From: Pleurostoma richardsiae
Taxonomy: Eukaryota; Ascomycota; Sordariomycetes; Calosphaeriales; Pleurostomataceae
Assembly (NCBI GenBank): GCA_030052745.1
Contig: JANBVO010000002.1
Span: 1,984,001 to 2,048,000, forward strand
DNA: 64,000 nt
Direction of reading: 5' to 3'
A model generated the notes under the pieces. That model saw nothing but the letters and a program-made list of their open reading frames with translations, had not been told where the DNA came from and made no database searches. This document shows, piece after piece, positions 30,191-42,035 of the stretch. A program made the translations under genes and the position numbers. Each line of letters starts with the position of its first letter. Positions within the stretch are counted from its first letter, which is position 1.

Positions 30191-33100
30191 CTACTCTGCC
30201 GTTCGACATGCCTCCACTGCGCACTCCTCGCAGCGCTCGTGGCCGCTGCACGTAACTGCCGTGCATCTATCTGCCGTCGCCACGAGGTTCATCGAACGAC
30301 AATGGCACTAGGGTCAAGTTGTCAGCGGGTATGCGTGGCCAAGAAGATGCAGCTCGGGATAGACTCACGCAGAACCATGCCGAGTTGTCTTGATCAACTT
30401 TGCTTCGTTTGGATGGCCGACTGGCAGTGTCGTGTTCCTCTCGCTTCCTCTTGACAAAAGCCGAAGAAGCGGTTGGTTCGGACGACCCCTTTGATAACTC
30501 GGGCGGTGATCCCTGGCTGCTCCCATCCTCAGACCCAGAAGGACTATCGAAGCTCAGGTCTGGTAAGTCCGGATCAGGACTCTTCCACTGGGATATATCC
30601 ATCTTAGGGCCTAGGCGGCCGGAGAAGTGTGCATCAATGTGGTCGAACCGGCCAGTCAAAGCCTTGAGGCCACGCTCGGCATAGATGGTCACTACCTTCT
30701 CACAAAAGCCGCACCAAAATTTATCGTCCGAGTGACGGCCGATGCTGCAGCTCTTCAGTCTTTCATCTATCGCCTCGGGCGCTGTGATGTTATGGTCCTT
30801 CATCAAGTGGTATTTGAACGTTTCGCGACGATGACATGCTTTGCCACAGAGGCTGGACGCGCCGTTCGTACCAGGTTCGTTACATTTCCACATCTCCAGC
30901 TGGAAGTGTTGGCTGTTTTCATGCCGCTTCCAGTCGTTCTTGCTGCCGAACCGCTTGGAGCAGGGAGGGAAAGTACACCCATAAGGCTTCTCATGCCTCT
31001 TCATGTGTTTTCTTCCCGAGCCATTAGCAAAAGGCTGTACAGCCCGGAGGCGGGGATGACTTACTTCAGCTCGCACTGCCTGGGGAAACTCTTACTACAC
31101 TTGGAGCAGTGATGCTGGTTGTTCTCACTACCCTGGCTTTGTATCGAGGGCGCCTTCTTGGCTTTTGTGCATGTGACTTTGGCTTTCGGGTAGCCAAACT
31201 CCTCAAGCAACTTCTCGAGTTCACCTTTCTCATGAAGCGACTTGAACAGCGTTCTGGCCTCGTCGACATCAATAATATCGTTAGAGCTAGGGGTCGATTG
31301 CAATCTTTCGGAGACTTCCACTGTTCTCGCGTTATCCTCCTTGTCTGCAGTAGGGGACACATCGTCGGCTTCTTGCGCGCTATCTGAAGGCAGTGGAGGC
31401 TGGGTAGCTTCTTCGTCCTCTGTCGGGATTGGATCGGTACGAGCAATTTCTGCAGATGGGTTCTCCGCGGATGAGTCAGGTGGTTGTTGGTTGGGAGATG
31501 ACACAGAAGCCTCCCGGATTTCCTTCTGTGGAATATCATTGGACGCATCTTCATCAACGGCGATAACCTCCTTGGGAGTCTTTTCGGGCTCCGCAGCTTC
31601 TTCTGCAGGATTGTCAGACATGGGGCTGTCTTTCAGAAACTCCGAGGGAAAATATCCAGAATCTGGACTGCCTGAAGATGCTTCCGCGGCGTCCGACTGG
31701 GACTGCGACTCAGGTGGCCTTGTCACGGAGGGGTCATCCTGTGACTCTTGTACAGACTCCATTTGTGGCTTCAATACTCCGGGCGTCCGGGATTGGCCCC
31801 TATCCGGCGGAGATATAATGGGGTATGAAGGACTGGCGACCAGATCTGAGGTATCTTGGAAATCCATGGCATCTCCAATGTAGCTAGGTGGACTATTGTT
31901 CCCGAGGCCGGTCCTCTCTTCGAGAGTCTCCAGGTCAGGTCGTTGGTCAATGAGCCAATTAGCCGGTGGAAGAAGACTCGTTGGGCTTATATTCATTGGA
32001 ATTTCATAGATGACAGAGGACCCTAAGCCCGCGAGGTCGGGGTTGCACGTCGGGGTCTCTCTACGGCAGATCATCAGTCGTACTACCAGGAACATTCACA
32101 GGGAGGTACCTTACCGGTAAACAAAGTTCTCCAGCTCTTCCTCCGAGATATTGTTGTACTGATGCACCCTCTTCAAGTGGGACCTGAAATTATCAGCCCG
32201 TGGCCATATCTTCGTTTTGTTTCTGCACGCCCCAAGCGCGCAGCGAAACCGGTTTCCAGCTGCGTTGGCGTCTGGATGGCAGCAACGCTTGTGTCGATCG
32301 AGGTCGTTCATAGTGCTGAAACCATCGACGCGGTGACAGCCAGCTTCTGTACAGCGAAACGGTTTGGTGTGTCGTTTCTCATGCTTACTGTGATATCCTC
32401 CTCAGTATTTGAGTCAAGAAGCGGGAGTTTGCTGAGAAACCTACTTCAATTCAGACTTTGTCTTGACTGTCTTATGGCAAAACGGGCAGACAAGACTGCG
32501 GTTACCTCCTGTATCAGGGGAAGACGTAGCAGGGTTCGAGATTCCCGGCTGAGGGTACCCGTCACGAGGCAGATTGGATTCGCGGTGTGGAAAGCCATCT
32601 TGCTGTAAACCGTCAAGTTGGAATCCTCCTAACTGGCCGACTATGCTCTGTGTGTCCGCGCTTCGGTCATGGTCTCCGTACACGGAAGGATTACCAACGC
32701 TGGGCCTCGTCCGGCTCTCATAGCCCGAGTCTGATGGAAGGACAGCAGAAGGCAGTGTCTCGCATTCCGAAGCCACGGTACTCCCGCGGAACTGGGTAAA
32801 GGAAACCCTTCCCTGTGGGTTTGTCACGGCGGGTCGTGTCCTCGTCCGGGCATCTGGAGAGCGCGGGATTGCAGCATTTTTGCCTTGAATGGGGTCCCAA
32901 GGGCCATCTCTCGAAAAGTACCATTCAGACAAGGTATTGGGGACCCGGGCACCTGCCTCAGCTGCACGGGGAGAAGTTCGGCTATGAGCCGCAAACTGGT
33001 AATCACTAGGATAATCATAACTGGCTGGAAGGGGAGGGAGCATGGAAGCCGCCAAGTTCCTGGAGTTGGTCAAGTCAACCTCGATAGGCCTAGGGCGTCC

Positions 33101-33299
33101 TTCAATATGGGCAATGTCTGAGAATCCAGCAGAGCGAGCAAGACGGTCATTCAATATATTGAACGACTAGAGAACAACAGCATTAGAACTGAACCAGAGG
33201 TGAATAGCCCGACGAGAAAGGAAGACGGAGAGACTCGAGCCATACTGGAACGGATTGTTGCTCCTGCTGGGGCAGGTAAGGCAGCCTTTGTTGTGCCAT
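30191..33299 (-). CDS. Multi-exon C2H2 zinc-finger protein with C-terminal Cys/His cluster
   Basis: Six exons (33299-33246, 33166-32445, 32387-32115, 32060-31065, 31011-30369, 30307-30191) keep phase throughout and give 934 residues beginning MAQQRLPYLPQQEQQ. The N-terminal 230 residues are Pro/Ser-rich. Finger 1 is CPFCHKTVKTKSELNKHEKRH, split by intron 2, followed by FRCTEAGC...DLDRHKRCCH and a unit ending FRSHLKRVH. A long acidic Ser/Pro/Glu-rich middle (about 365-680) leads to HCSKCSKSFPRQCELKKHMKRH, split by intron 4, then GCTFPPCSKRFGSKNDWKRHENSQH and WKCNEPG. The last intron falls inside WFC-CHC, and the final exon carries C-x4-C-x2-H-x2-C-x2-C. It is probably a nuclear regulator; its targets are unknown. 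The first exon is the least certain, since its donor is GTATGG. Confidence 0.82.
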
Positions 33300-34395
33300 C
33301 GTCCTGTTCCACGATGGTCAGCAATTGCGAATACCTTGGTGAGCGGAGTTGAGGTATCCGGAGATCGCTACTGACTAGTTGGCTGATGCGGCCCAGCAGC
33401 TTCGGAGGCGGCCGTGCTAAATTTCACTGATGCGATCCTCACTGCTGGTCAGGGCAAGGAAGGCAATCGTTGCAGCGGCGCGGCTGGACACGGCCTGGCA
33501 ATGTGGACGAGAACACCAAGGGCGGTTCTATGCAGTTAGATCCTGACCGGACGGGGCGACAACAATGTCGTATGCAACTGCAAAGCAACAGACAAATCGG
33601 ATGGACAACGTCACAAAATGGTGTCAGAGGTGCAGCGAGTTGGGCATCGTGAGGGCGCAAGGCAGATTTGTGGTGTTGCTAATGACACACACGCGCAATG
33701 TCTCTCAAGTCCTGGCCGACTCGGAGGCGAACCACTGCAGAATATCTGGCGTCCTGGAGGAAGAGAGAAGGAAGAGAGCTAACAATGCATCTCAGCAAGA
33801 GAAAGGGGTCATCCTCTCATTCTGCCATCGTCTCATGTAATTCTCCAGAGAAGAGGCGTCTGCGGTAAGGAGTGGGTCCGGGGAACAGGTAAGGAGGCCG
33901 CCGTGACGGAGAAGATGAAGCGGATACGTCGAATGGGAGAGCGGGCCCTCTGGCGGCTTAGCCGATGGATAGAGAGGAGGAAAAAGTCGCTGAGGCGAGA
34001 CTGAAGAGGCTACAGAAGAGAAGTTCGCGAGTTGGGACAGATGACCGTCCCGAAACAAGAAATCCCGCGAGGGGGAATGTCCCGTAAGGCAACCATAATG
34101 GCTCGGCAGTCCGCCTCACTTTTCGAATTTCTCGGTGAGCCATGCGCCTCTCGCCAATGAGAGCGACTGCGCGCCAGCCCAGTCCGCAACCCACAGGCGG
34201 TAGGCGGCAGCCCATTCCAGGCGGCCAGGCGAACCAACTTCATCCAAGTCACAAAGCCAGCCACGTCGTGTCGGTGAAGTAATAAACAACATGCAGCGTG
34301 CAACGCTCTTCCTACCTGACTTATAGGTACCTGATTAGGGTATCCAAACTCTTGTTTTACTTTCTGGACCGCATTCAATGGAAACAATTTGTGTT
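33300..34395. other. Upstream region of the multi-exon zinc-finger gene
   Basis: No gene recognised. Short frames overlap on both strands. Confidence 0.45.
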
Positions 34396-34419
34396 GTCAC
34401 GTGATGCTTATCACGTGAC
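34396..34419. repeat. Perfect 9-bp inverted repeat holding two CACGTG boxes
   Basis: GTCACGTGA and TCACGTGAC are separated by a 6-bp AT-rich spacer (TGCTTA). Each arm contains the E-box CACGTG bound by bHLH factors. It lies about 1.1 kb upstream of the zinc-finger gene start at 33299. It could be a regulatory site or a small hairpin; no other function is suggested by the sequence. Confidence 0.6.
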
Positions 34420-37013
34420 TAGATCTTGAGTCTCGCTTGTCGAGGACTTCACTGCTCAAGAGAAGTTCAACCAACTGCACTTCAGCTACACTGAGCCTCT
34501 GGCACAGCTCGCATCGACGACATTATCACACAGTTAGTTGAGGCTCTTCAGCCGACCTTGAAATGGCTACACTTGCCACCTTGACCTCTTCGAAGTGAAG
34601 ATGAAGATGACGAGGTTAGTTAGGTATGACTGCCATCTTCATCTGCGGTTAGAATCGAAGAGGCACGCATCTAGGTTTCCAGCGGCACCCTGGGGCCTTG
34701 AATGCACAACGGTCAATACTAAATGCTAGTCCATTGTCTCCTATCAGCCCAGTCTTCGATTCGCCTTTCTCTCCTTCCACTTCACTGGCATTTGGAGAGA
34801 ATCAAGTGATCGTCGACAGGATGAATAGAAGCGAGAGAGACGAGCTTTAGCATAAATCGACATCCATCGAGACACAGCAAGTGAAGTGTTCCCTTGGTTG
34901 ACAAGATTCTCCTGCCTACGCTGCTTACCTCCCTTCACATGTTGGCCAAGCCCTCGTGGGAGATGTGCCATGGCACAAGCCTTGCCCTCTACCTGTAGAT
35001 ACACCTCTACGACCGACAACTTCCATGAACATCCAGATACGCACATGCTAACAAGACGATTCTGCTCTGTGTCTGAGCAGACTATCCACACGTCGCTGTT
35101 AAAAGTCCCAGATCCATTTCTAACTGACTATACCTGTCCAGCTTATATCCATTGGCAATCCTGGTGTTCAAGCCTAGCTGCTTGGACAACTCCTTGTTCA
35201 CTTCTCGAACAGATATACGTGCCATCACATCTTCTGCCTCCACGACTGTTCGTTCATTCCCCTTAGTCTGAGCTGCCGCCAGGCTCAAGCTGCGAGAGTA
35301 ACTGGTGCAGCGTAGACACATGCTAGCGACCGCAGTTCTCTATCGCCGTGTTTCCCTAGCATTTCTGATATCCCACACTTGTCCATATTGCACCTGACCG
35401 GGTTTCCGGGCCTTCACAGTCCTGCTGTCAAAGCCACATATCCACTCTTCGCATGCACTCTCCCGCTTCTAGATGCTGCCACTGCCGATCTTCACCACTC
35501 GGAAGATTGGTTCCCCTCATGTTGCAGAGTTCCTGGATCCGTCTGATGTGCTTAGCACAAGCAGTGTTGCGGATACTCGCAGGCACATGCCTACATCATC
35601 TGCCAGGTCCAGCAGCGAATTGAAAATGGTGGGACTGAAGGTCAGCGATGGTGTACTCACAGAGTTTGCTCTGTTGAAAAGTCTGTGAGAACTGTCAGGA
35701 CGGCCGTTTAGGACGCCGAGGGCAGTGAAGGTAACATTCCTTGACCGTTGTGGCTTCTTATGGCTTGAAGGAGATCATTACAGTTACCCTTCGGTCGGCC
35801 AGCAGAGCCAATTAGACTCTGACGGCCGAATTCAATCACGGATTGGCTGCGCTCCTGTGAATATGTTTGCTATCATTCAAGACTGTGCACCGCTAACCTA
35901 CCAGCTAAAGGAGTCTTTTGGTGACGGGCCGCACCGACTCACACACACTGCAGGTTAGCTGAGCTCTCTAGTTGGACGGCTGACCATGATTGTTGCTCCT
36001 GGTCTGCGTCGGAGGCATCTCTTGTGCAACCAGCAATCAATGTGGGGATAGCCAGCTCATCTTCAAGATCCCTTTTCGCGCATGCGTCAGTATACATCCA
36101 TAGAATTACACCTTGTGCCAGCCACTCCAATCTCTAGCCCTCGACAGCATGTGGATGGTCGCCAGTTGCCTCTGCTTATTATGTTACGGACCGGACCCCT
36201 TGGGTCTACCTACAGACAAGTGTATGGTTTCGTCTATAACTCTACAGATCCAGCGACTTGCTTCTGGCGCAAGAACCACGCATTTTGTACAACTGAAATC
36301 GCAACCTGAGATTCCCAAACTGGCTACGTTCACTCACGGCATCCGTTAACGACTCCTATCTCTATGAACCTTTTAGCGGACCTCGACTCCTTATCTACGT
36401 TTCTCACACGGTGGCCCGGATGACGGTCGCGATGTGCGGCAGATGTGACAGGTCGTCTACATATCTCCTACGTGGAGAGGGAGGGAAATATGTGGTCAAA
36501 AGCTGTCGCCGCCACGCATCTCTTGGGGACTTGATGACATGCATGCCGTCGGCATGCAGTGTGGTTCTCGTTTTGGAATGACGGTGGAAGTCGTTGGACG
36601 GCATTATTTGATATTGTCTTGCAGGACAAACATGATGAACAGGGACGGTGGAGTTCCTAGAGGGTATAAAGGTGAAGTTCATCTAGCAATCGTCAGGACC
36701 GCGATCTGTCTCCACGCGACGGATCAAGCCATCACGACTGCTCCTGGGTACTGGCCCGAATAAGGCTCAGCTAAGAATTTGGCGACCCCATCTAGTCGTC
36801 AAAACGTCATATACATTGTCAATCCCTTCAAGAACCGCCCGGTATACTACACACGCAGTAATACATAACTTTAAGCAAGCAAAACAACCGGTAGCAATTC
36901 CCAGCCACCGGATATCTCAGCGTAGCAAGCAGGCTGACCGATCATCGGCAGGCACCGCACGCGCCACCTACCCGCCCAAGGCCCCTCTCCCCGAGCCTCT
37001 AAGCCCCCGAACG
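34420..37013. other. AT-richer stretch with coding-like minus-strand fragments
   Basis: No intact gene. The minus strand contains two fragments that read like protein: around 35237-35082 (ARISVREVNKELSKQLGLNTR) and around 36130-35939 (GVILWMYTDACAKRDLEDEL). Frames between them are broken by many stops. The family is not recognised; a decayed host gene is the simplest reading. Confidence 0.3.
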
Positions 37014-37352
37014 ATGTGCGACTGGGAGGAGTTCATCTTCAGCTGCCGGTGCTCCGTCACCAAGCTGAAGAGCCACTGCCACTTCGCCCGCAACGACCCT
37101 AACCACCAGTGCTTCGGAGTCCAGGTGCTCAAGAAGGTCTGGGACCTGCCGGAGGTGTGCGACAAGTGCCTTGCGGAGAGCAACTGGAGGGCCGGTGCCG
37201 GTTCGCGGGTGCAGCAGCACCACCTCGGCTGGCCGCGGTCCCAGCAAACCTACGGGTATGGCCATACCGCCGTCTCGCAGGGCGAGTGTGAGCAGAAATC
37301 CCAAGGGCTGCGAAAGCGGGCCCCTCCCCTCTGCGTTCCTCCTGTGCGCTAA
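37014..37352 (+). CDS. Small cysteine-containing hypothetical protein
   Basis: From the ATG of MCDWEEFIFSCRC the frame gives 112 residues. The first 60 residues look genuine: C-R-C, a Lys-rich stretch, SHCHFARNDPNHQCFGVQVLKKVW and PEVCDKCLAES, with CX2C and CXC pairs that could bind a metal. Small fungal proteins with a similar Cys pattern are common and uncharacterised. The second half (after about residue 75) is Gln/Gly-rich with no pattern, and a GTATGG donor near 37256 could end the first exon earlier. The longer frame starting at 36816 lacks conservation before MCDW. No signal peptide is seen. Confidence 0.5.
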   Translation: MCDWEEFIFSCRCSVTKLKSHCHFARNDPNHQCFGVQVLKKVWDLPEVCDKCLAESNWRAGAGSRVQQHHLGWPRSQQTYGYGHTAVSQGECEQKSQGLRKRAPPLCVPPVR

Positions 37353-38944
37353 TGGAAGGTCTGGCACATAGCCGGCCATCATCAATCTCAAGGTGAGGGC
37401 TCCGGCCGCAGACGCCGCTGAAATACCGAACACAGGTGCATAAAGCAAGAAGAAAGATGTTGAATCTTGTCTGCACTTCGCCAGAAAGGTGTAGAAGTCG
37501 CACAGGACAAACCCTGGCTGGGGCGATGTCATCTGCCGGAAGAATCGTGTCCCTTTGAGGACATAGTGGGTACTATATAAGCTGAGCTTGGCGAATCGTC
37601 AGACATGGACAGAGATCGAGGAGCTTCTTCTAGTCAGTTGTTACGTATATTCAGCGACATTGTCATGTGGGTAGCTTTGGACGAAGGCTAGCATCGGTCC
37701 GCCTTCAAGTCGCCGGAATCGAGGTCTGTTCTGATATCATACAACGCCTCCTGATCTATGGCCACATGTTCACTCAAGTCAATATTCAGACGTATTCAGA
37801 CGTGTTCAGACGTGTGCTGCAGTCGGTTGTTCTTATCTGTCTAGATTGTCGGCTATTCCTTCAGTGTGCAAAGCTCTCAGATTATACCAGACGGAGCCGG
37901 CGGCGAAGACCACGATAGATACACTAAAAGATCGGGCGACGTTAAGCGGGAGGGAAATTGCGGCTGTAATGACTTGGGGGCATATTACACAGCAGCACGG
38001 TTCATATTGACACAATGTACATGAGACTGAGGACGCTATCACAACATGAAGTGGTTAATCCGGTCATGTCGACTCCTTGATAGATGAACGTCCGAACAGT
38101 GCAACAGCAACTTGGGCATACCGGGCATACTCGGGCTCTTATGAGGGTAGTATTTCGTGACAGAATTTGACCGATATCGGGTTCAAATTAGTATCTACTG
38201 TTGTTGGATAGTAAGCCATCTCCCGCGTACGTTTGCTCACGGGCCTAGATGAAGCAAGGTATCTCTCCACCAGCCGATAGGCATCTAGCGCACTCGTAAG
38301 GCGTCCATCGATCGCATAGATCTCGATCATCTTTCCGATCTGGAGGCGTAGCTACTGATCCTCAACATCATATATTGGCATATGTTCGCTTCCCGTATGC
38401 TGGACTGTGTACCACAGTCCACAGTTCCAGGAGATCAGATGCCGGGAAGAGGACAGTGCCGCTTGGCACAACGTGGTTGACAGCTACAGCCACACAGCGC
38501 GTGCGACCAGGCGGTCCTCGTTAGTAGGATCGGCAATAATATCGATTGACACTGGTTGAGCCCAACATTCTGCAACCTCCCGATCCCGTCTTCATGTCTG
38601 CCGGAGGACCTAGGTTGAGATGTCCAAGCAAAGCTTTGCCTAGCTGCAATGCCCCGGACTTCTCTCGTAAAGATGACGAGCCTGGACATCATCTCATGCA
38701 GACATGCAGCAACCCATAAGCGAGATAGTCTGTGGAAGAGAAGAAGCATCCGTAACGTTCCTCAAGCCCGATCGAACCTTGACCGTTCACACAAGGCAAC
38801 CGTTCGTTCCTATTTGCCAAACAGAGACCCACAACAGCACCGCGAAACATGACTGAAGTGACACCGTGACCATCTATTTCACTTCATGTTGAGCGTAAGT
38901 TGAAGAGCTAGCGAGTTACCCGTCACGAGGCCCGGTGGAACACT
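37353..38944. other. Intergenic, no gene recognised
   Basis: Contains a 10-bp triplet tandem repeat (listed separately) and short minus-strand frames, for example near 38139-38330, that start with an ATG but match no known family. Confidence 0.45.
37784..37813 (+). repeat. Three tandem copies of a 10-bp unit, ATTCAGACGT
   Basis: Two perfect copies and one with a single change (GTTCAGACGT) run head to tail without spacer. No associated gene is recognised. Confidence 0.8.
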
Positions 38945-39783
38945 TCACTCCCTATTTGTCGCCCCCGCGACGACGCCCACGACGTTGTACCGCTTGGAGA
39001 AGAACGTCTCCCAGTCATTCAGCGTACCCTTCTCCTTGTCGTCCAGGTCTTTCCACTCGGGCCGGACGTCGTCTGGGCTGGTGGAGGTCTTGGCCAGCGC
39101 CCGGGAAGCGTCCTTGCCCGCGAAAACTTCAGACATGGTCAGCAGGATTGCATTTATAAAAAGGCTCATTACAGAATATTATCTCAGGCCAGGCCGCCAA
39201 TATAAGGCCGCTGATCCTCACCAGCAGATAAGGCCGTCCATCGACTCGGGTGCGTAGCGGGAAAGTACTGACCGTTATACGAGCCACCCGGTTGATATGC
39301 CTTATTGCCGGTCACATCATAGACTTTGCCCTACAGTACGAGTCAATCCAGGTTGCCAGGAGTTGAGGAGAGGGGTCAAATTACCTTGATTGCAACATAG
39401 CACTTGCCTCCTCCCTGGCCTATGCGGAGCGTCAGTAATTTGTACCACCACTTGGACCAGGTCGCGAGATTGGACCTGTTGGATCGAGATGAAAACGAAA
39501 GAAGAAACATCAAATCAAGGAAGAAACCGAGGCCAGCACCACAGGGCGGTTGGTAAGTTCTTCCAATGCGTAACCGTTACCATGAGCGGGGTATTGGGTA
39601 ATTTGAGTGAGAGCCAGCAGAAGATCGGATGAAAGCAAGTCGCGAATACCGGCAGAAGCTGAAGACTCGTGTTATGCAAAAGGATGACCTACCATTTGCC
39701 TTGGAGAGGTCGTCTAGGGAGATGGGGTCGTCCTTTGGAGGGGCGAGCTGGACGGGCTCTTTGGGTTCGAACTTGCCGGCCAT
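38945..39783 (-). CDS. DAP1: Dap1-like membrane-associated progesterone receptor (MAPR) family protein
   Basis: Four exons (39783-39693, 39419-39385, 39330-39273, 39126-38945) give 121 residues: a single cytochrome-b5-like haem-binding domain of the MAPR type. The family binds haem and supports P450 enzymes, notably sterol 14-demethylase Erg11; yeast Dap1 is the nearest namesake. Motifs in order: DPISLDDLSKANGQGG, KCYVAIKGKVYDVTG, AYQPGGSYNVFAGKDASRALA, WKDLDDKEKGTLNDWETFF. The Tyr before VFAG (about 60) corresponds to the haem-ligating Tyr113 of PGRMC1. There is no N-terminal membrane helix, so this is a soluble or short form. Exons 2 and 3 are only 35 and 58 nt. The open frame extends upstream of MAGKF but without an ATG. 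Confidence 0.9.
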
Positions 39784-40230
39784 TGCTCCTGTCGTTGCTG
39801 GATGAAAGGCGGAGGCGAACTGAGTCGGGAAGATCGGGAAGAGGGCCGAGTGATATTCGTGATAGTCGTGTAAAGTCTCTGTAGTGACGCCGTGTGTAAC
39901 AGGCACTATCACATAGCACCACCGCGAGGCCGGCGTAGACAGAAAGTTGATACCGCGGACCCGGACCTCGGAAGCTCGACCCCGGGTCTACCGCTGGCCG
40001 AGGTGTGGGGTTGGGCCGTCGGTCCTCACAGCTACGCCTCAGGCAGCAACACAAAGCTTTTTAGCGAATGAGCGGATAGAATCGGCAGTACCGTGCTCAT
40101 AGGATCGCGCCCAACGTCATAAAGCACTAAGTGCAGCTGGCTCATGCAGCTATCGAGGCTTTAAGCCCTGTGCTCCGAAAGAGCTCTCTGCAAGCTTTCT
40201 GCTCTCACGCATCCCCAATCGAGGCAGCCC
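39784..40230. promoter_or_regulatory. Shared divergent promoter region of DAP1 and the MGR3-like gene
   Basis: 447 bp separate two start codons that point away from each other, so both promoters must lie here. No clear TATA box was found. Confidence 0.55.
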
Positions 40231-42035
40231 ATGCTGACCCCGAAGCTTATAAACCCCGCCGTCATGCCAATGGCCCCCTCCCGCCTCGTTGTCAGGGGAC
40301 CCTCTTCCCTCGGTCTCAGAGCTCTGATTCATATCCAACCGACGCCATGCAGAGCTTGTTCCCGAGTCCAGGTGAGCGTGTCTCGCCCTGGGGCTCCCCA
40401 GTTGAGGACGGCCTTCGTCCTGGAGCTTCGGCAGACACGCTACCAATCGAACACGCGTCGCGAGGAGAATCACGATGAGCCGCCACCGCCGCCTCGGCCC
40501 TCGACCGGCCGGCTGTTGCTGATGATTATACGCGGGAGCTTCGGAAACCTGTTCGGTGCGTTCCGGGGACAGAACTTGAGGACGCTGTTCCGCCAGAGCC
40601 CGGAAGAGTTGGTCATCGCCCTCGTCCTGTATGTGCTGCCCTTCTCCTTGTCACGATCCCTTCTATCGTGCGCCTCTCTAACAATCCCAGGCTCGCTTTG
40701 ATGGCCGGCGTCGTCGCTTACGTCGTCCGCCTGTACTTCACGTACTTCTACGCCGAGCAATTTACGCGCTACCCAACCCCTATAGCTAAATCCTTGAGGC
40801 GGGCTATCTACTACAGCAATTACCGGCCAGACCCCAAACTTGCGCTCAAATACTGGAGGCTGGCGTTGGAACAGTGCGACCAGCACCATCTCGACCCATT
40901 CTCCGACGACGTCACCGGCATCAAGATCCAGCTCGCAGCATGGCTCGAGAAGATCGGTAACTACGACGGGGCGATCAAGGTGCTGGAGACACTGCTGAGC
41001 GACTGCAAGCGATGGGTGGAGCTCATGGAGACTAGTGTGAAGGAAGGCAAGGTCGCGCAGAACGAAGCGACTCTGCTTCCGCCGTCGAACTTGCTGCCCG
41101 ACACTCGTGAAGGCAAGGCAAACACCAAGCCAGAGACTCTATGGGGCAAGCGGACCAGACTGTTGGGCAAATGCGTCGGAATCAGCGTCAAGCTCGGCGA
41201 GCTCTATGCTGATGAGCATGTCCTCAAAGAAGAGAAGGCGCATGAACGGCTGACCTGGGCTGTCGAGACTGCGCTAGGCGAGTTTCGGCGCCGAACTGTA
41301 GAGGGCCTCAAGGAAGGTGAAGGCCAATGGATGAACGCTGAAGCCATTGGAGGAGCCCTGGAGTGTAGGAATCCTCTCCGACCCTTTCGGGACATCGTTC
41401 CTTACGAGAATCTGGCCGCTAATAATATGGGCAGCTCTCGGCCACAGCTACGAACGGAAGGGCCAGTTCCATCTGGCCTTGCCTCTCTTTTTCCAGGCTC
41501 TTCGGTTATGCCAGGACCAATGTCACATGGCTGTCTTGAGTGAGTCTCTTCCCTCGATCTTTGTCATTGGTCGCATTGCCATTGTCAGGTCTTTTCCAGA
41601 CCTCGCAGTCGGCGAAATTCTAGTGGCAAACGCATACTGACTGACACAGTGAATAACCTCGCCATTTCGTTCGCCCAACACCCCCTTCATGCACCATATG
41701 AGACGCTTGAGGGAATACTACCGGCAACAGAAAAGGAAGGGGAATCATCACCAACGCCAAAGCAGCAGACAAGAGAGGAGCTCCTCGAGTCGGCCAAACG
41801 TTGGGCAAAGAATGCGTACCAGCACGCAAAGGAGCCCACGGGCGACAAGCGTACCCCAGAGTGCGATGAAGCTTGCGCGGTCGCACTCATAAACCTTGGA
41901 GACATTGCGGTATTAACGGGCAGCGCCGACGAGGCTCGCCGAAGGTATGAGAAGGGTCTCAATCTAAGCAAGAAGCTCGGCTTTCCGGAAGGGCTCAAGC
42001 AGGCCGAAGCCGGGCTGCGACAGCTCGCGCAATGA
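40231..42035 (+). CDS. MGR3: Mgr3-like mitochondrial TPR protein (i-AAA adaptor)
   Basis: Yeast Mgr3, with Mgr1, binds the inner-membrane i-AAA protease Yme1 and helps deliver substrates. Four exons (40231-40628, 40691-41364, 41435-41539, 41650-42035) give 520 residues. The first 100 residues are basic and Ser/Arg-rich (mitochondrial targeting), followed by PPPPPRP. One membrane helix, LVIALVLLALMAGVVAYVV, crosses intron 1. The segment LRRAIYYSNYRPDPKLALKYWRLALEQCD...LDPFSDDVTGIKIQLA aligns with the first TPR region of yeast Mgr3. Further TPR-like helices are ALESLGHSYERKGQFHLALPLF and VALINLGDIAVLTGSADEARRRYEKGL near the C-terminus. Met codons at 40264 or 40270 could also start the protein. 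Orthology rests on the TPR alignment and layout; a related TPR paralogue remains possible. Confidence 0.75.

Noticed and set aside
33152-33154. TTG start for the second zinc-finger protein
   Set aside because: Not an ATG. A short upstream exon with ATG (33299-33246) joins in phase and gives a natural N-terminus.
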